From NCBI GenBank assembly GCA_054661495.1, contig BAAFSQ010000113.1, positions 1 to 29,688 on the forward strand: 29,688 nt of DNA. The letters are read 5' to 3'. Below are positions 1-10,063 of this stretch, piece after piece. The notes below the pieces were generated by a model. It made no database searches. It was not told the origin of the DNA and saw only the letters and a list, made by a program, of their open reading frames with translations. A program made the position numbers and the translations under genes. Each line of letters begins with the position of its first letter. The first letter of the stretch is position 1. The stretch comes from Zygophlyctis sp. KS116 (Eukaryota > Chytridiomycota).

Positions 1-366
1 CAATATGTATCTCAACTGGATGAGTTTGCTTCTAACCTTAAGTTGATTTTTCCTAAATCTATCTTGATGTGGAGAGACTTGCCTTCTTCTCCCCCAAATA
101 ATGATCAGGCATGGGGCCTAATGGATATTCCAAACTACGTAAGGAATGGTGATGCAAAAATGTTTAGAAATACTTATCTGGATTCGCTGAATATTGGAGC
201 CAAAGAAATGATTGAGAAAAAACATCCTGGAATTATTTTAATTCCCTGGAATAAGGTTACAAGAGGAGAAATGACTTGGCAAGACGACATTCACCCCGAT
301 GGGCCAGCATATAAGGCAGTGGTAAACATGTGGTTGTATTTCATTAAATCGGCATACAGTTCATAA
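1..366 (+). CDS. SGNH/PC-esterase family protein, 3' part (cut by window edge)
   Basis: The open frame runs in from the left edge in frame 1 and ends at TAA 364-366, giving the last 121 residues of a protein nearly identical to the C-terminus of the next gene. It carries the C-terminal D-x-x-H motif of SGNH-fold acyl esterases (WQDDIHP), where the Asp and His would complete a catalytic triad with a Ser lying outside the window. No intron is visible in this piece, in keeping with the single intron of the paralogue falling upstream. Relative to its neighbour the core is almost unchanged, but two loops differ (SSPPNNDQAWG versus STPDEDPTWP, and DDIHPDGP versus DHIHPAAT). The substrate is unknown. 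The family includes plant TBL/PC-esterases and fungal secreted or Golgi proteins. It looks like a functional copy, because the frame is intact. Confidence 0.75.
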   Translation, partial: QYVSQLDEFASNLKLIFPKSILMWRDLPSSPPNNDQAWGLMDIPNYVRNGDAKMFRNTYLDSLNIGAKEMIEKKHPGIILIPWNKVTRGEMTWQDDIHPDGPAYKAVVNMWLYFIKSAYSS

Positions 367-543
367 AATAAGATTGCATTCTTTTTTCGACATAAGGATA
401 CGGATATAATTTAATTCTCATGGCCAATATGAATGTTTATTACGCAGCGGTAATCTATTTTTAGGAATCTATTTTTAAAATTCTATTTATAGTTTCAATT
501 CTTTTTATAGAATCGAAATTGTTCTAAGTACCTTCAAAAGAAA
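367..543 (+). promoter_or_regulatory. Spacer between tandem esterases; candidate promoter with short direct repeat
   Basis: This AT-rich spacer has no convincing ORF. It contains the 12-base unit AATCTATTTTTA twice, at 452-463 and 466-477, followed by a degenerate third copy. The next start codon is 544. Its position implies that it holds the terminator of the first copy and the promoter of the second. Confidence 0.4.
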
Positions 544-1639
544 ATGGCTTTCAAGTTTACACACATTCCCAGATTTATTCTTTTTTGGTCTATAGTCTTA
601 AACTTATGTTTGATGTATTCAGTTACCTATGGGATTCAGGACTCTGATTATTATACTAGACATGCGTCGATTGCACCGCTAGGTACTAGCAAGCCAAAAA
701 ATATTTTTGAACATGGAAGAATTCATAATCATCTTTGGACTCCGCTAGATCCATCTGAATCAAAGGATATCAATTTAGTCGATGACTTGGGTGACTGGAT
801 TCGCGATAAAACTATCCTACTTGTGGGGGATTCTGTAGATCGTAGAACAGTACAATGGCTTTGCTCGTACAAACACTGGAATCTAACTACTGCATCTTTC
901 CCAGAAAATGATGGATGGACTGATTGCGGAGGTTATAATGCATGTTCTAGAGTTTGTAACTCTGTAGATCTGAATACCACAATCGTAAATGCTTTTTTGG
1001 TTGGATTAAATCCTGATGATTCTTTAAGAAGAAGAACGGGTCACCACTTTCCATATAATCAAACGATGGATCCCAAGAGGAGGCTAACAGAAGTTTATGT
1101 ACCCTTCATCAAGGATGTTTTGAAAAGAGAGCCTGATGTGGTAGTATTTAATTCAGGGTATGTATTTACATTAAATTAATTCTAGATTATGGGATCTTAT
1201 GCATTGGACAAGAAAATATATTTTTCAAGATGTTAATGCGACGGATTATGATGTCGTAACTGATGAAAGACTTTCTCAATATGTATCTCAACTGGATGAG
1301 TTTGCTTCTAACCTTAAGTTGATTTTTCCTAAATCTATCTTGATGTGGAGAGATTTGCCGTCGACACCAGATGAGGATCCGACATGGCCACTCATGGATA
1401 TTCCAAATTACGTAAGGAATGGTGATGCGAAAATGTTTAGAAATACTTATCTGGATTCGCTGAATATTGGAGCAAAAGATATGTTTGAGAAGAAGCATCC
1501 TGGAATTATTTTACTCCCCTGGAATCAGGTTACCAAAGGAGTGATGACATGGCAAGATCATATACATCCAGCTGCAACAGCGTATAAGGCAGTGGTAAAC
1601 ATGTGGTTGTATTTCATTAAATTGGCATATAGCTCATGA
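544..1639 (+). CDS. SGNH/PC-esterase-like protein with N-terminal signal/anchor
   Basis: There are two exons, 544-1157 and 1186-1639, separated by a 28-nt GTATGT...CTAG intron (1158-1185). The spliced product is 355 aa. The first ~32 residues hold a hydrophobic signal peptide or signal anchor (RFILFWSIVLNLCLMYSVTYG), so the protein is secreted or lies in the Golgi lumen. Block I of the SGNH fold is LLVGDSVDRR, with the nucleophile Ser after GD, and the C-terminal WQDHIHP supplies the Asp/His pair. Splicing restores NSGLWDLMHWTR, a conserved-looking stretch broken by a stop in the unspliced frame. It is a tandem paralogue of the gene cut by the left edge. An AATAAA at 1659 may serve as its poly(A) signal. 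The superfamily call is fairly sure, but the substrate (cell-wall or glycan acyl groups would be typical) is inference. Confidence 0.8.
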
Positions 1640-1753
1640 GGGCATTTTTTGAAGGCAGAATAAAAACGTAAAATTGGTTTGTAAAACTCTTTCAGCAGGC
1701 ATAGATCTCGTCTTCTTACGCAATTTTTATTTCAAAGCAATTTTCCCAACTAA

Positions 1754-2314
1754 TTATAGTATAGCAATGATTCCTAAAACTACCAATAGAGCCATTTGAA
1801 ACTTTGGATCGTGACCACTTATCAAAGAGTCATTCTCTATAAGTGATGATCTAGAGGTCGACTGTTCCAACGAAGAAGTAGATGTCCGCTTAGAAGCACT
1901 GCTTGAATCCAAAGTAGAAGTTGTACTTGGTAATTGATATTGAGTTGGAGCGTGCAATTCAGTCTTTTTACCACTTTCCTCTGTGCATTCCCATATTTCT
2001 TCATTTCCTCTTTCATCTTTTGAGTAATTGGTTCCTTTCTTATTCTTTTGCTTATGATTCATAGAAGCATGATCTTTAGATTTCATCTTTTCGGACCAAT
2101 CATGAGCGTCAGCAGAATTAATTTCCTGACATATCCACTCATAGTTTTCATCAATTTCCATAGTATGATAATAATCCTCTTTTGATTCAGATTTGCAGCA
2201 ATTACTACTGCTAATTGAGACAACTTTCTCGCTGTCATCGCAATCTTTAGTCAATGTAGTACTACTAACAAGCGATGCAAGTATCAATAGAGACATGAAT
2301 GTGATATTTATCAT
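1754..2314 (-). CDS. Small Ser/Thr-rich secreted or GPI-anchored hypothetical protein
   Basis: This intron-free ORF of 186 aa is not a family I recognise. It has a clear N-terminal signal peptide (MINITFMSLLILASLVSST), an acidic, Lys/Asn-rich middle, a Ser/Thr-rich stretch near residues 125-165, and a hydrophobic C-terminal tail (FQMALLVVLGIIAIL) with no basic residues after it. That layout matches a GPI-anchored surface protein, or otherwise a single-pass membrane protein with a very short tail. Four Cys residues (DCDDSE, NCC, WICQE) lie in the N-terminal third and one more (WECTEE) in the middle. It converges with the SGNH esterase gene (114 bp apart) and diverges from the secreted hydrolase at 2495. 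Location within a block of secreted proteins supports a surface or host-facing role, but function is unknown. Confidence 0.6.
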   Translation of the reverse strand: MINITFMSLLILASLVSSTTLTKDCDDSEKVVSISSSNCCKSESKEDYYHTMEIDENYEWICQEINSADAHDWSEKMKSKDHASMNHKQKNKKGTNYSKDERGNEEIWECTEESGKKTELHAPTQYQLPSTTSTLDSSSASKRTSTSSLEQSTSRSSLIENDSLISGHDPKFQMALLVVLGIIAIL

Positions 2315-2494
2315 TTTCTTACGGATAGGGAATCAGATCCGGGTGATCGGACAGGGACCGTTGCCTGGGGACTGGAAGTTGGCGATAGAATAAGGACAAG
2401 GCGGTCTTGACTGTAGAGGCTTAAATTGGCAGCCAGAGGCTTTCAATGGGAAATACTGTGATCGGATTCATAATTAATTATAAAGTGTTTACTG
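2315..2494. promoter_or_regulatory. Divergent intergenic region, locally G-rich
   Basis: These 180 bp between two divergent start codons contain a stretch (about 2335-2460) visibly richer in G and C than the rest of the window. The 9-base word GTGATCGGA occurs at 2343-2351 and 2458-2466, and GAGGCTT occurs twice around 2416 and 2436. No ORF or RNA gene was recognised. It presumably serves as a bidirectional promoter. Confidence 0.4.
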
Positions 2495-4040
2495 ATGATC
2501 CGTTGTTTTCTGGTTTTATTCTTAGTTTTTGAATCTATCAGTTGCTACGTTTTCAAGTTTAGTAGATCTCCAAAGGCAATTCTTATGATCGTTGCAGGAG
2601 ATTCCATTCCGATCATGCAGTATTCAGATTTGGCGAAAGCAGTTAATCATGAGTCAAAAATTGAATTGTGGGTGTCTATAATTGGATCTGCAGATGAGCT
2701 GAAGAAAAACCGTGAAAAATTATGTAGTTTTGGGCTTGATAATTCAGTTGGTTGTTTTTTGTTTGGTAATAATCTTTAAAATAATTTGATAGCACATTCA
2801 TACAAATCAAATTATGAAGTACAGAAAATTGTTTTCTCTGATCCTGTCGGATGGGCAGGCATGATTTCTTTTGGGGCATATATTTTTCCAGAATTTAGGA
2901 AAGACATGAATTTAATACCTTTCATGAGTATTAATGGAGAGAATGATGGGGTATTTCGACCAATGAGAAATGCGGAATCATATTTTCACATTATTCAAAA
3001 TTCTCCAAATCATACTAAAGCGTTCTTTGACCATCCTGTTATATTTCTGGAGGGAATGAATCATGGTAGCGTTCTAAATGGTCAATTATCAAGAGTGAAT
3101 ATTTTTGAACAAGATCTGCCTTCAGTTTTACCCAAATCAATAGCCCATGCTAAAATCTCAAAGCTCTTGAGCGCATTTATGGAAAGGGAAATCTCGCATG
3201 TAGCTGCAGCAATAATTTTTCAAAATGCCTTAGAATCAGAGGAAAGGTTAAAACCAATGGTTCTTTTATTGGAAATCGAGGCTAATACAAGATTGAAACG
3301 CCCTTGTAATTCTGACAACCCAAGCCCACATTGTCCGTTTTATTCCATGTATCCAGTGGTAAATTAAATTATATTATAATAATTAGAAAATTGATCGTAA
3401 AATGTCAGATGATACTAGTTGCCAGTGCGGAACACCTTGGGTATCAAAAGCAAATGATTTGATCGCGTCTAGAATTGATCAATCTTTGAAAATTAAGACG
3501 ACTGATGCAATCCATCCGCTAGAAATGATGAATCCTGTTCATCACCCTCACCTATGGAATGATTGTTTAAATATCAAAGAGTGTGTTTTGAACATTACTA
3601 CTGTATCTAATACCCTATATGATCCCTTGGATGATTATGACATTTCCTCTAATCCTTATATTTCTGGAAAGGAAATCATGGTAAAGCTTAAATCTGAACA
3701 GTCTATCTGGGGTGCAATTACAGGAGAAAAAAGCGAATTAAAAAAATCTGATTCTAGTTTATGCAGAGATATTAACAAGGCCGCATATGATCTCGCTCTC
3801 GCCTCTTTATCTCATGATAGAAGAAAATTATATCAAAATCACGGAGATAAGATCGTATTTGATCCTGATGATGAAATCTTTTTGATGGAACCTCTATGGT
3901 ATTTAAAGCCACTCTCTATTAAATCCGAGGTTAGAGATGGAAAAAATATCTTGATTATAACTTCCCCATCTTTTAAGACTTCAGTAGACTTGAAATGGAA
4001 AAATGTAGATTTAATGGCTGGTATTATTAGCTTATTTTAA
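2495..4040 (+). CDS. Secreted alpha/beta-hydrolase-like protein with altered nucleophile motif
   Basis: There are three exons, 2495-2765, 2793-3358 and 3387-4040, with introns of 27 and 28 nt, and a product of 496 aa. It starts with a signal peptide (MIRCFLVLFLVFESISC), so it should be secreted or vesicular. The N-terminal ~200 residues read as an alpha/beta-hydrolase core: a beta strand before AHSYKS (residues 91-96, the place of the GHSxG elbow), an acidic GENDG near 142, and EGMNHG with a likely catalytic His near 181. The C-terminal half has Cys-rich CQCGTPWVSKA and no domain I can name. It resembles long secreted hydrolases of amoebae and other protists, known to me only by motif layout. 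The elbow has lost both flanking glycines, so activity is uncertain. Both introns are needed to keep the frame, and the join at 3358/3387 reads through CPFYSMYPV into KIDRKMSDD. Confidence 0.65.
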
Positions 4041-4285
4041 ATCGTAGGATTACATTACTGCAAGCTAATATCTCCAGCACGCCTATTTGAATGGATGCAC
4101 ACGGACAGTCTTAGGAGCTTTTTCAGAGCTTATCATTAATAAGATAATTTTATAGTTGTATTAATGTTTTCTTAAGAAATTGATCTTATAGAGAAAAGCT
4201 TGGACAATACAGCAAGACAGCATTAAAATTAGTGACGCTTGAATCATTGATCAATCGCTTAGAATCTTGTGATTTTGACTGAAAA
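4041..4285. other. Intergenic, no gene seen
   Basis: AT-rich spacer between the hydrolase and the aspartic protease. It has several short imperfect repeats of GAGCTT/AAGCTT (around 4119, 4133 and 4196), and no ORF or RNA gene was recognised. It probably contains the 3' end of one gene and the promoter of the next. Confidence 0.4.
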
Positions 4286-5496
<1,211 letters not shown>

Positions 5497-5535
5497 ATAA
5501 AACCTTAAAAGTTCGTCGTAATATTTTTATCTGAA

Positions 5536-6235
5536 TTATAAAACTCCTTGATTCATAAAAGGCATCGTGAATGCATCTCTTATTCTTTTTACCTTTTGTG
5601 TTCCTAATCCAGGACAAGAAGATAATTCAGAATCTGATGCTTTTACAAGATTTTTGAATGATTTAAAGTTTGACAAAAGTGTGATCACATCTGTTTTATT
5701 TACAGACTTTATCTGAGTCAGTGCTTCATTTGCCTATAATCACTTTAATAAAAATACCTTTTGATAGTAATCATTATCAGCAATCTTTTCCTTGATTAAA
5801 TCTGGTGATTTGTTCTCATAAGATTTAAAAGTATCAATATACTTTGCAATATCTCCTGGTGTCCATCCCAATAATAGTATTGTTTGACTTTTTATACATG
5901 CCTTATTAAGATCTAGTATAGTAGAATATCTAATTTTAAGAAATAGAGCCATACGAATCCGTATCAACCATGACAAGTAACACCTTGAAATCTACCTTTA
6001 ACTGATCAATCCTCTAATGATAATGCATGTCTCTAAATACCTTGTAAATGTAATCAGGAAACAACTGATGATATTTAAGCGATAAAAACAATCCATTTGC
6101 TAGTCCCATAAGATAATCGCAAGTTAATCTATCATCAAATTCCCAGGTGAGAGAAAGTAAAGGGATCAGCGGATTGCCTCTTTGATTTGGATGCACTTTA
6201 ACTATATTTAAGCATATAATGCACTTACTTGACAT
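5536..6235 (-). CDS. ERCC1: DNA excision repair protein ERCC1/Rad10
   Basis: Non-catalytic partner of the XPF/Rad1 structure-specific nuclease, acting in nucleotide excision and crosslink repair in the nucleus. There are five exons, with introns (low-high) 5734-5757, 5930-5954, 6014-6040 and 6202-6228 (24, 25, 27, 27 nt). The product is 198 aa. The central domain begins with HPNQRGNPLI and continues through LTWEF, YLMGLANGLFLSLKYH and PDYIYK, then KVLLVMVDTDS, ILLLGWTPGDIAKYI and TFKSYENKSPDLI. The C-terminal double helix-hairpin-helix contains SVNKTDVITLL and SSCPGLGTQKVKRI. The 6202-6228 intron is in phase and stop-free. I infer it because its removal gives MSIKVHPNQRGNP, which fits the family start, whereas retention adds nine unmatched residues. 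The long N-terminal region of animal ERCC1 is absent. It is divergent with Mex67, with 10 bp between start codons. Confidence 0.93.
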
Positions 6236-6245
6236 CAAATTTTAA
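6236..6245. promoter_or_regulatory. 10-bp gap between divergent ERCC1 and Mex67 start codons
   Basis: Only CAAATTTTAA separates the two ATGs. No core promoter fits here, so transcription must start inside the opposite gene's coding sequence, or the mRNAs are nearly leaderless. Confidence 0.6.
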
Positions 6246-7991
6246 ATGGATTTTGGTTTTACTGTTCAGATCACTTCCAGTTCTAAATCGGCTCTCGATC
6301 CATCTACAGTCTCAAGCTGGCTTGTTACCAAGGCAGCATCTCCAGTAAATGTAGGCCATCTTAGTCTTGCAAATGGTCACTCTTTTACAATGGCTGTCTC
6401 TACCTTTGGGCAAGCAAAGGCCATAGAAAAACTATCAGGAATAAGATTCAAAGGTGATAAGCTCTATATTAGACTACTATCTGAGCGATCGGCTAATAAT
6501 CTTCATAGTATGGTTCAGGATACCCCAAACAATTCATCAAGTACCCGCATTCATGACACTTTTACATCTTTTATTAATAGCAGATATAATGCATCAGCTA
6601 AATACTTGAATATGGAAAATGTTATGCAAGAACCAATAATTGCTGGAATAGGAATAAATATTTTCCAACATGAATCATCGGATCGGTTGGGTGCAGCATT
6701 GTGCAAGATCATTGCTTCCATATGTGTCGGTGTAAATTAAATAATTTAAGAAAAAAGGTGGAGACAATATCTTTTGCTAATAATGCACTAAAAACATTAT
6801 CTATGCTTTCAACTTTACCTAGTCAGTTGCCGGGTTTAATTAATTTGTCCTTTCAAAACAATAATCTAGGATTTTTTAAAGATGTGGATTGCTTTCCTGG
6901 GCGTGATCTTGCTTATTTAAGGGAATTGGTTTTGGTTGGGAATCCTTTGCTAGAAAAAGAAATGGCAAAGTCTGGTGGGGAAATAAAGTATAGGAGGTAT
7001 GGAGATTATTCTTACTCTTTAGTATAATTAAAAAGATATTTCCTTCGATTCAAGTCTTGGATATGAAGCCGATTACAGCCGATATTGTTCAACAGGGTAA
7101 TCTTTTAAAAGACTTATCATGTAGCTTCTATAATAAGTAATATACAAAATTTCCCATCTACTAAACAGGGCTTTGTAGAGGTTGAACAGGCATTAATTAC
7201 TGATTTTTTGGCAAAGTACCATTCTTTACGATTCATATGATAGATTTTTCTCCTGTTTTGATCAAAATAGACAGGGATTGGCGAATCTTTACTCGGATGA
7301 ATCTGTATTCTCCTTGTCGATAAATCCTTATCCAAGTGATAAACCTCTAATCAGTCGCTCAAATAGGAATTTTGATGCTTGGTGGAATGAAAACCGCAAT
7401 TTAGATAGAGTTCGTCAAACAGACAGACGTCGTAATATGCTCAAGATTGGCTCAGATAATATTATTGGCACATTTATGAAGTTTCCTGCTACTTCTCACC
7501 CAATTAATGACAGCCAAAAGTTCATTATAGATTCATTATCCAATAGCGGGTCGCAATTATTGGTTACAGTTCATGGTGAGCTAACTGAAGGTATTGATCA
7601 AATTAAGAGAAGTTTTGATAGAACATTTGTAATAGTACCCTCTCATCCAGCCTCTAAAGCTGCTGCTTCTGGTATTCCATATATTCTTTTGAATGATCAA
7701 TTGGTTCTCCGCTGTTTTTCCAGCAATTCAGAATGGGAAAATGCTAGCTCGCACTTTTCTTCAGCTCCTACTGTAACATCTATATTCATTAACCGAAAGG
7801 TTGCACCAAATCAAGAAATTTTAGAACGATTTTCTAAAGAAACAGGATTAAATCAGGAATTCAGTCTGTCCTGCTTAAATCAATCTGGCTGGGACGTTCA
7901 AAAAGCACATGCGTCGTTTTTAGCAGCAAAGGTAAGCCATTTAGTGATAATTTTGTAGGGAAGTATTCCTTCGCATGCATTCCTTCGTTAA
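6246..7991 (+). CDS. MEX67: mRNA export factor Mex67/NXF1 (TAP)
   Basis: Carries mRNPs through the nuclear pore with its Mtr2/NXT1 partner. There are six exons, with introns 6732-6757, 6997-7022, 7097-7124, 7216-7243 and 7932-7958 (26-28 nt), and a product of 536 aa. Order of parts: an RRM-like fold (residues ~1-80, with SPVNVGHLSL and LSGIRFKGDKLYI), leucine-rich repeats (~155-265, VETISFANNALKTL, LINLSFQNNNL, LRELVLVGNPL, FPSIQVLDMKP), an NTF2-like domain (~275-465, GFVEVEQALITDFLAKFF then DQNRQGLANLYSDESVFSLS), and a C-terminal UBA-like domain (~488-536, GLNQEFSLSCLNQSGWD). Splicing out 7932-7958 restores the family's GSIP-x-x-AF ending. The fourth intron removes an apparent frameshift. 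The first acceptor ends AAAAAG, less typical than TAG, and is the least certain junction. Confidence 0.95.
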
Positions 7992-8059
7992 TAATAGATC
8001 CATTGAATTCGATCATCTCGTGGAGAAGGTGGCGTTATCATGTGTTGAAGCCCATTTTT

Positions 8060-9564
8060 ATGAGTGATATCTTGAGATCAGTAATAAGAACATTATCAGA
8101 CAGTGCTCTGTACATTCAAGAAAGTCTGCATACCAGAAGCTGGTCGGACAGACCAGTTCATGGAGTGCGAAAGAGAAAGATTGTCAATCTTGCAGAAATC
8201 CCAGACGGATCTAAATACCTGAGTAAGCTTCCAGTGGAAATAATCTTTCTTATTTTATCCTATTTGGCTGAAGATCCAACAAATGATTGCGATCTCAGGG
8301 AATTGCTTCTACTTAATAAAAGGTGAGCATTAATAGCTAATGCAAGATGGAATAAATGTACAACTCAATACTTATGGAGGAATGTTGAAATTTGTAGCAA
8401 TGTGCGATGGAATCAGCTACTCTTAACATTATCCAGTCGAAGTGCACAATATTACTTTTCTTGCATCAGAGATCTGTACATTCATCATGTAACCATTGAA
8501 TACAGTCAATTTTTTGATATTACGAAGCAGCTTATCTCGGTACAACTGCTATCTATTGAAAACATCAAAGCCATCGCACCTTCACATGATCTGCTATCTC
8601 TTTCAAAAAATATGGCCACAATGATCTATTTAAAAGAAGTCAATATTTACAATTCTTCTCGATGCATTTTGGCACCAATGATTCTTGCATTTCAGAGATC
8701 CCCATTCATCCAAAAGATATCTATTTGCGGTTGCGATTTTAACGAAGGTGATTTATGTTCTATAGTTTCTTTATGCCCCAATCTAACAGAGTTTAACTTG
8801 GACATTCCTGTACAGTTTCGGACCTTGATCGGAGGAGATGTTTTGGCATCTTGTATTGCCAGACATTGTTCAAAATTACAGTCGTTATCATTAGAAGGTT
8901 TGGGGACTATTAGCGATAATGGACTTTTAGCAATACTGAAAATTCACAGTCATCAACTCAAAAAATTACAATTAAAAGAATGTACCCTTCTTACTGAAAA
9001 TAGTCTACTTAAAATCGCAGAATGTCAAGGATTAAAGAAGCTAACTTTAAGTAATATCCCATCTCTTAATGATCGTATTTTAATCAGAACAGTTAGTAAA
9101 ATCTCAATAACTTTGGAATTTTTACAATTAGAATCTGTACCAATTAGTGATATTGGAATTCAAAATATTTCTACGTTTGGCATATCTCTTACACAGCTTA
9201 GATTGTATGACTTGCATTTGTTGACAGATATCTCATTCTTGTCTCAAGATGACTCAAATAAGTTATCAAAACTAAAACAACTTATATTGCATGGATCTCC
9301 TGCCTTATCTAATCCAAAAAATATCGATAAATTTGGAGTTCCTTTATTGGAAAGACTAGAGTTGGTAGGTAGCCTATCCATCGATGAACCTCTTTTGTAT
9401 GAAATGATAACTCAATTTACCAAACTGAAAAGGATTATTTATGCAGGACCCCATGCATCTTTAGAATTCCAAAAGGTATTGTTTCTTTGTGATAATTTTA
9501 GAGCATCATATCAAGATTCAAAGATTGCAATTTTACATTTTTTGGTCCACAATCCCCTGAATAA
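8060..9564 (+). CDS. F-box and leucine-rich repeat protein
   Basis: Predicted substrate-recognition subunit of an SCF (Skp1-Cullin-F-box) ubiquitin ligase. There are three exons, 8060-8322, 8347-9475 and 9502-9564, with introns of 24 and 26 nt, and a product of 484 aa. The F-box lies at residues ~55-105: YLSKLPVEIIFLILSYL, then LLLLNKRWNKC, with NKRW created by the first splice. About ten degenerate LRRs of the F-box/LRR (AMN1/Grr1-like) type follow, for example LQSLSLEGLGTISDNGLLAI, LKKLQLKECTLLTENSLLKI and LKKLTLSNIPSLNDRIL. Removal of the last intron ends the protein at TAA 9562-9564. Without it the frame would run on to 9628 and overlap the opposite gene by 54 nt. The target protein is unknown. 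ATG 8060 is the first in frame before the F-box. Confidence 0.88.
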
Positions 9565-9574
9565 ACCTTTTATA

Positions 9575-10063
9575 CTATTTTGTAGATTTCTTTTTTTCAT
9601 TACTAGTGTAACCCAGAACTGTGTCTAACCCATCATAACTCCGTTCCTCCCTGTATCTTTCCCATGCATCTTCAATCGCCTGAGCCCGTGATTCCAAAAG
9701 TGTCTGCCCAAGAACTACAACGGTTATCAGTAAACCACCAATGCCCATTAAGACTGGCCTAGTAATAATTTTAGATGGTTCAAAACTTGAGTAGTTTGAA
9801 TGTTCATTTGGATGCGATGTAAAAGATATATCCTTTGGAGCCTGATCCTTACAAACAAGAATCTCATATGCATTTTTAATTTTAAGAAAATCGGACTTTC
9901 CTAATTTTGCTTTATCAGGATGATGTTTTTGTGCCAACTCATAATATTTACTCTTAATTTCCTTTTTTGAAGCTGTTAAAGGAAGACCCAATATATCAAA
10001 AAACTCCTTTTTTGAAGAATAGTTCCTAATAACCATTTCTAGAGACCGCATCCCACTTTTCAT
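9575..10063 (-). CDS. Small membrane J-domain protein, probably mitochondrial
   Basis: A J-domain protein (Hsp40 class) that would stimulate an Hsp70. The intron-free product is 162 aa from ATG 10063, and in-frame ATGs at 10051 and 10036 are alternatives. The basic, Ser-rich N-terminus ending RNYSS looks like a mitochondrial presequence. The J-domain (residues ~20-85) reads FFDILGLPLTASKKEIKSKY with HHPDK, so the essential HPD is intact. One transmembrane helix follows (PVLMGIGGLLITVVVLGQTLL), then a short charged tail. There is no Gly/Phe region or Zn finger, as in class C J-proteins such as DNAJC4 or yeast Jid1. Its start overlaps the end of the upstream oxygenase CDS on the same strand by 11-38 nt depending on the ATG, and its stop is 10 bp from the convergent F-box gene's stop. 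Confidence 0.82.
   Translation of the reverse strand: MKSGMRSLEMVIRNYSSKKEFFDILGLPLTASKKEIKSKYYELAQKHHPDKAKLGKSDFLKIKNAYEILVCKDQAPKDISFTSHPNEHSNYSSFEPSKIITRPVLMGIGGLLITVVVLGQTLLESRAQAIEDAWERYREERSYDGLDTVLGYTSNEKKKSTK

Larger units (their letters stand above)
1..1639 (+). repeat. Tandem gene duplication, period about 1.28 kb
   Basis: Bases 1-366 align to 1277-1639, an offset of about 1276 at the start of the match. The first ~90 bases and the block around 121-205 (versus about 1394-1480) are nearly identical. The stretches around 91-120, 208-305 and the 3' flank differ clearly. This is a recent tandem duplication of one esterase gene with patchy divergence. Confidence 0.85.

Noticed and set aside
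1187-1498. 103-codon antisense ORF in the second esterase
   Set aside because: It lies opposite conserved SGNH coding sequence and has no domain pattern.
7205-7280. Apparent +1 frameshift in the Mex67 NTF2-like domain (YHSL versus YDSYD reading)
   Set aside because: A 28-nt GT-AG intron at 7216-7243 resolves it and gives FLAKFFSCFDQNRQGL, which fits NXF1 better than either unspliced frame.
9565-9628. C-terminal extension of the F-box protein beyond 9564
   Set aside because: It needs retention of the 26-nt intron 9476-9501 and would overlap the J-protein; splicing gives a stop at 9562-9564.
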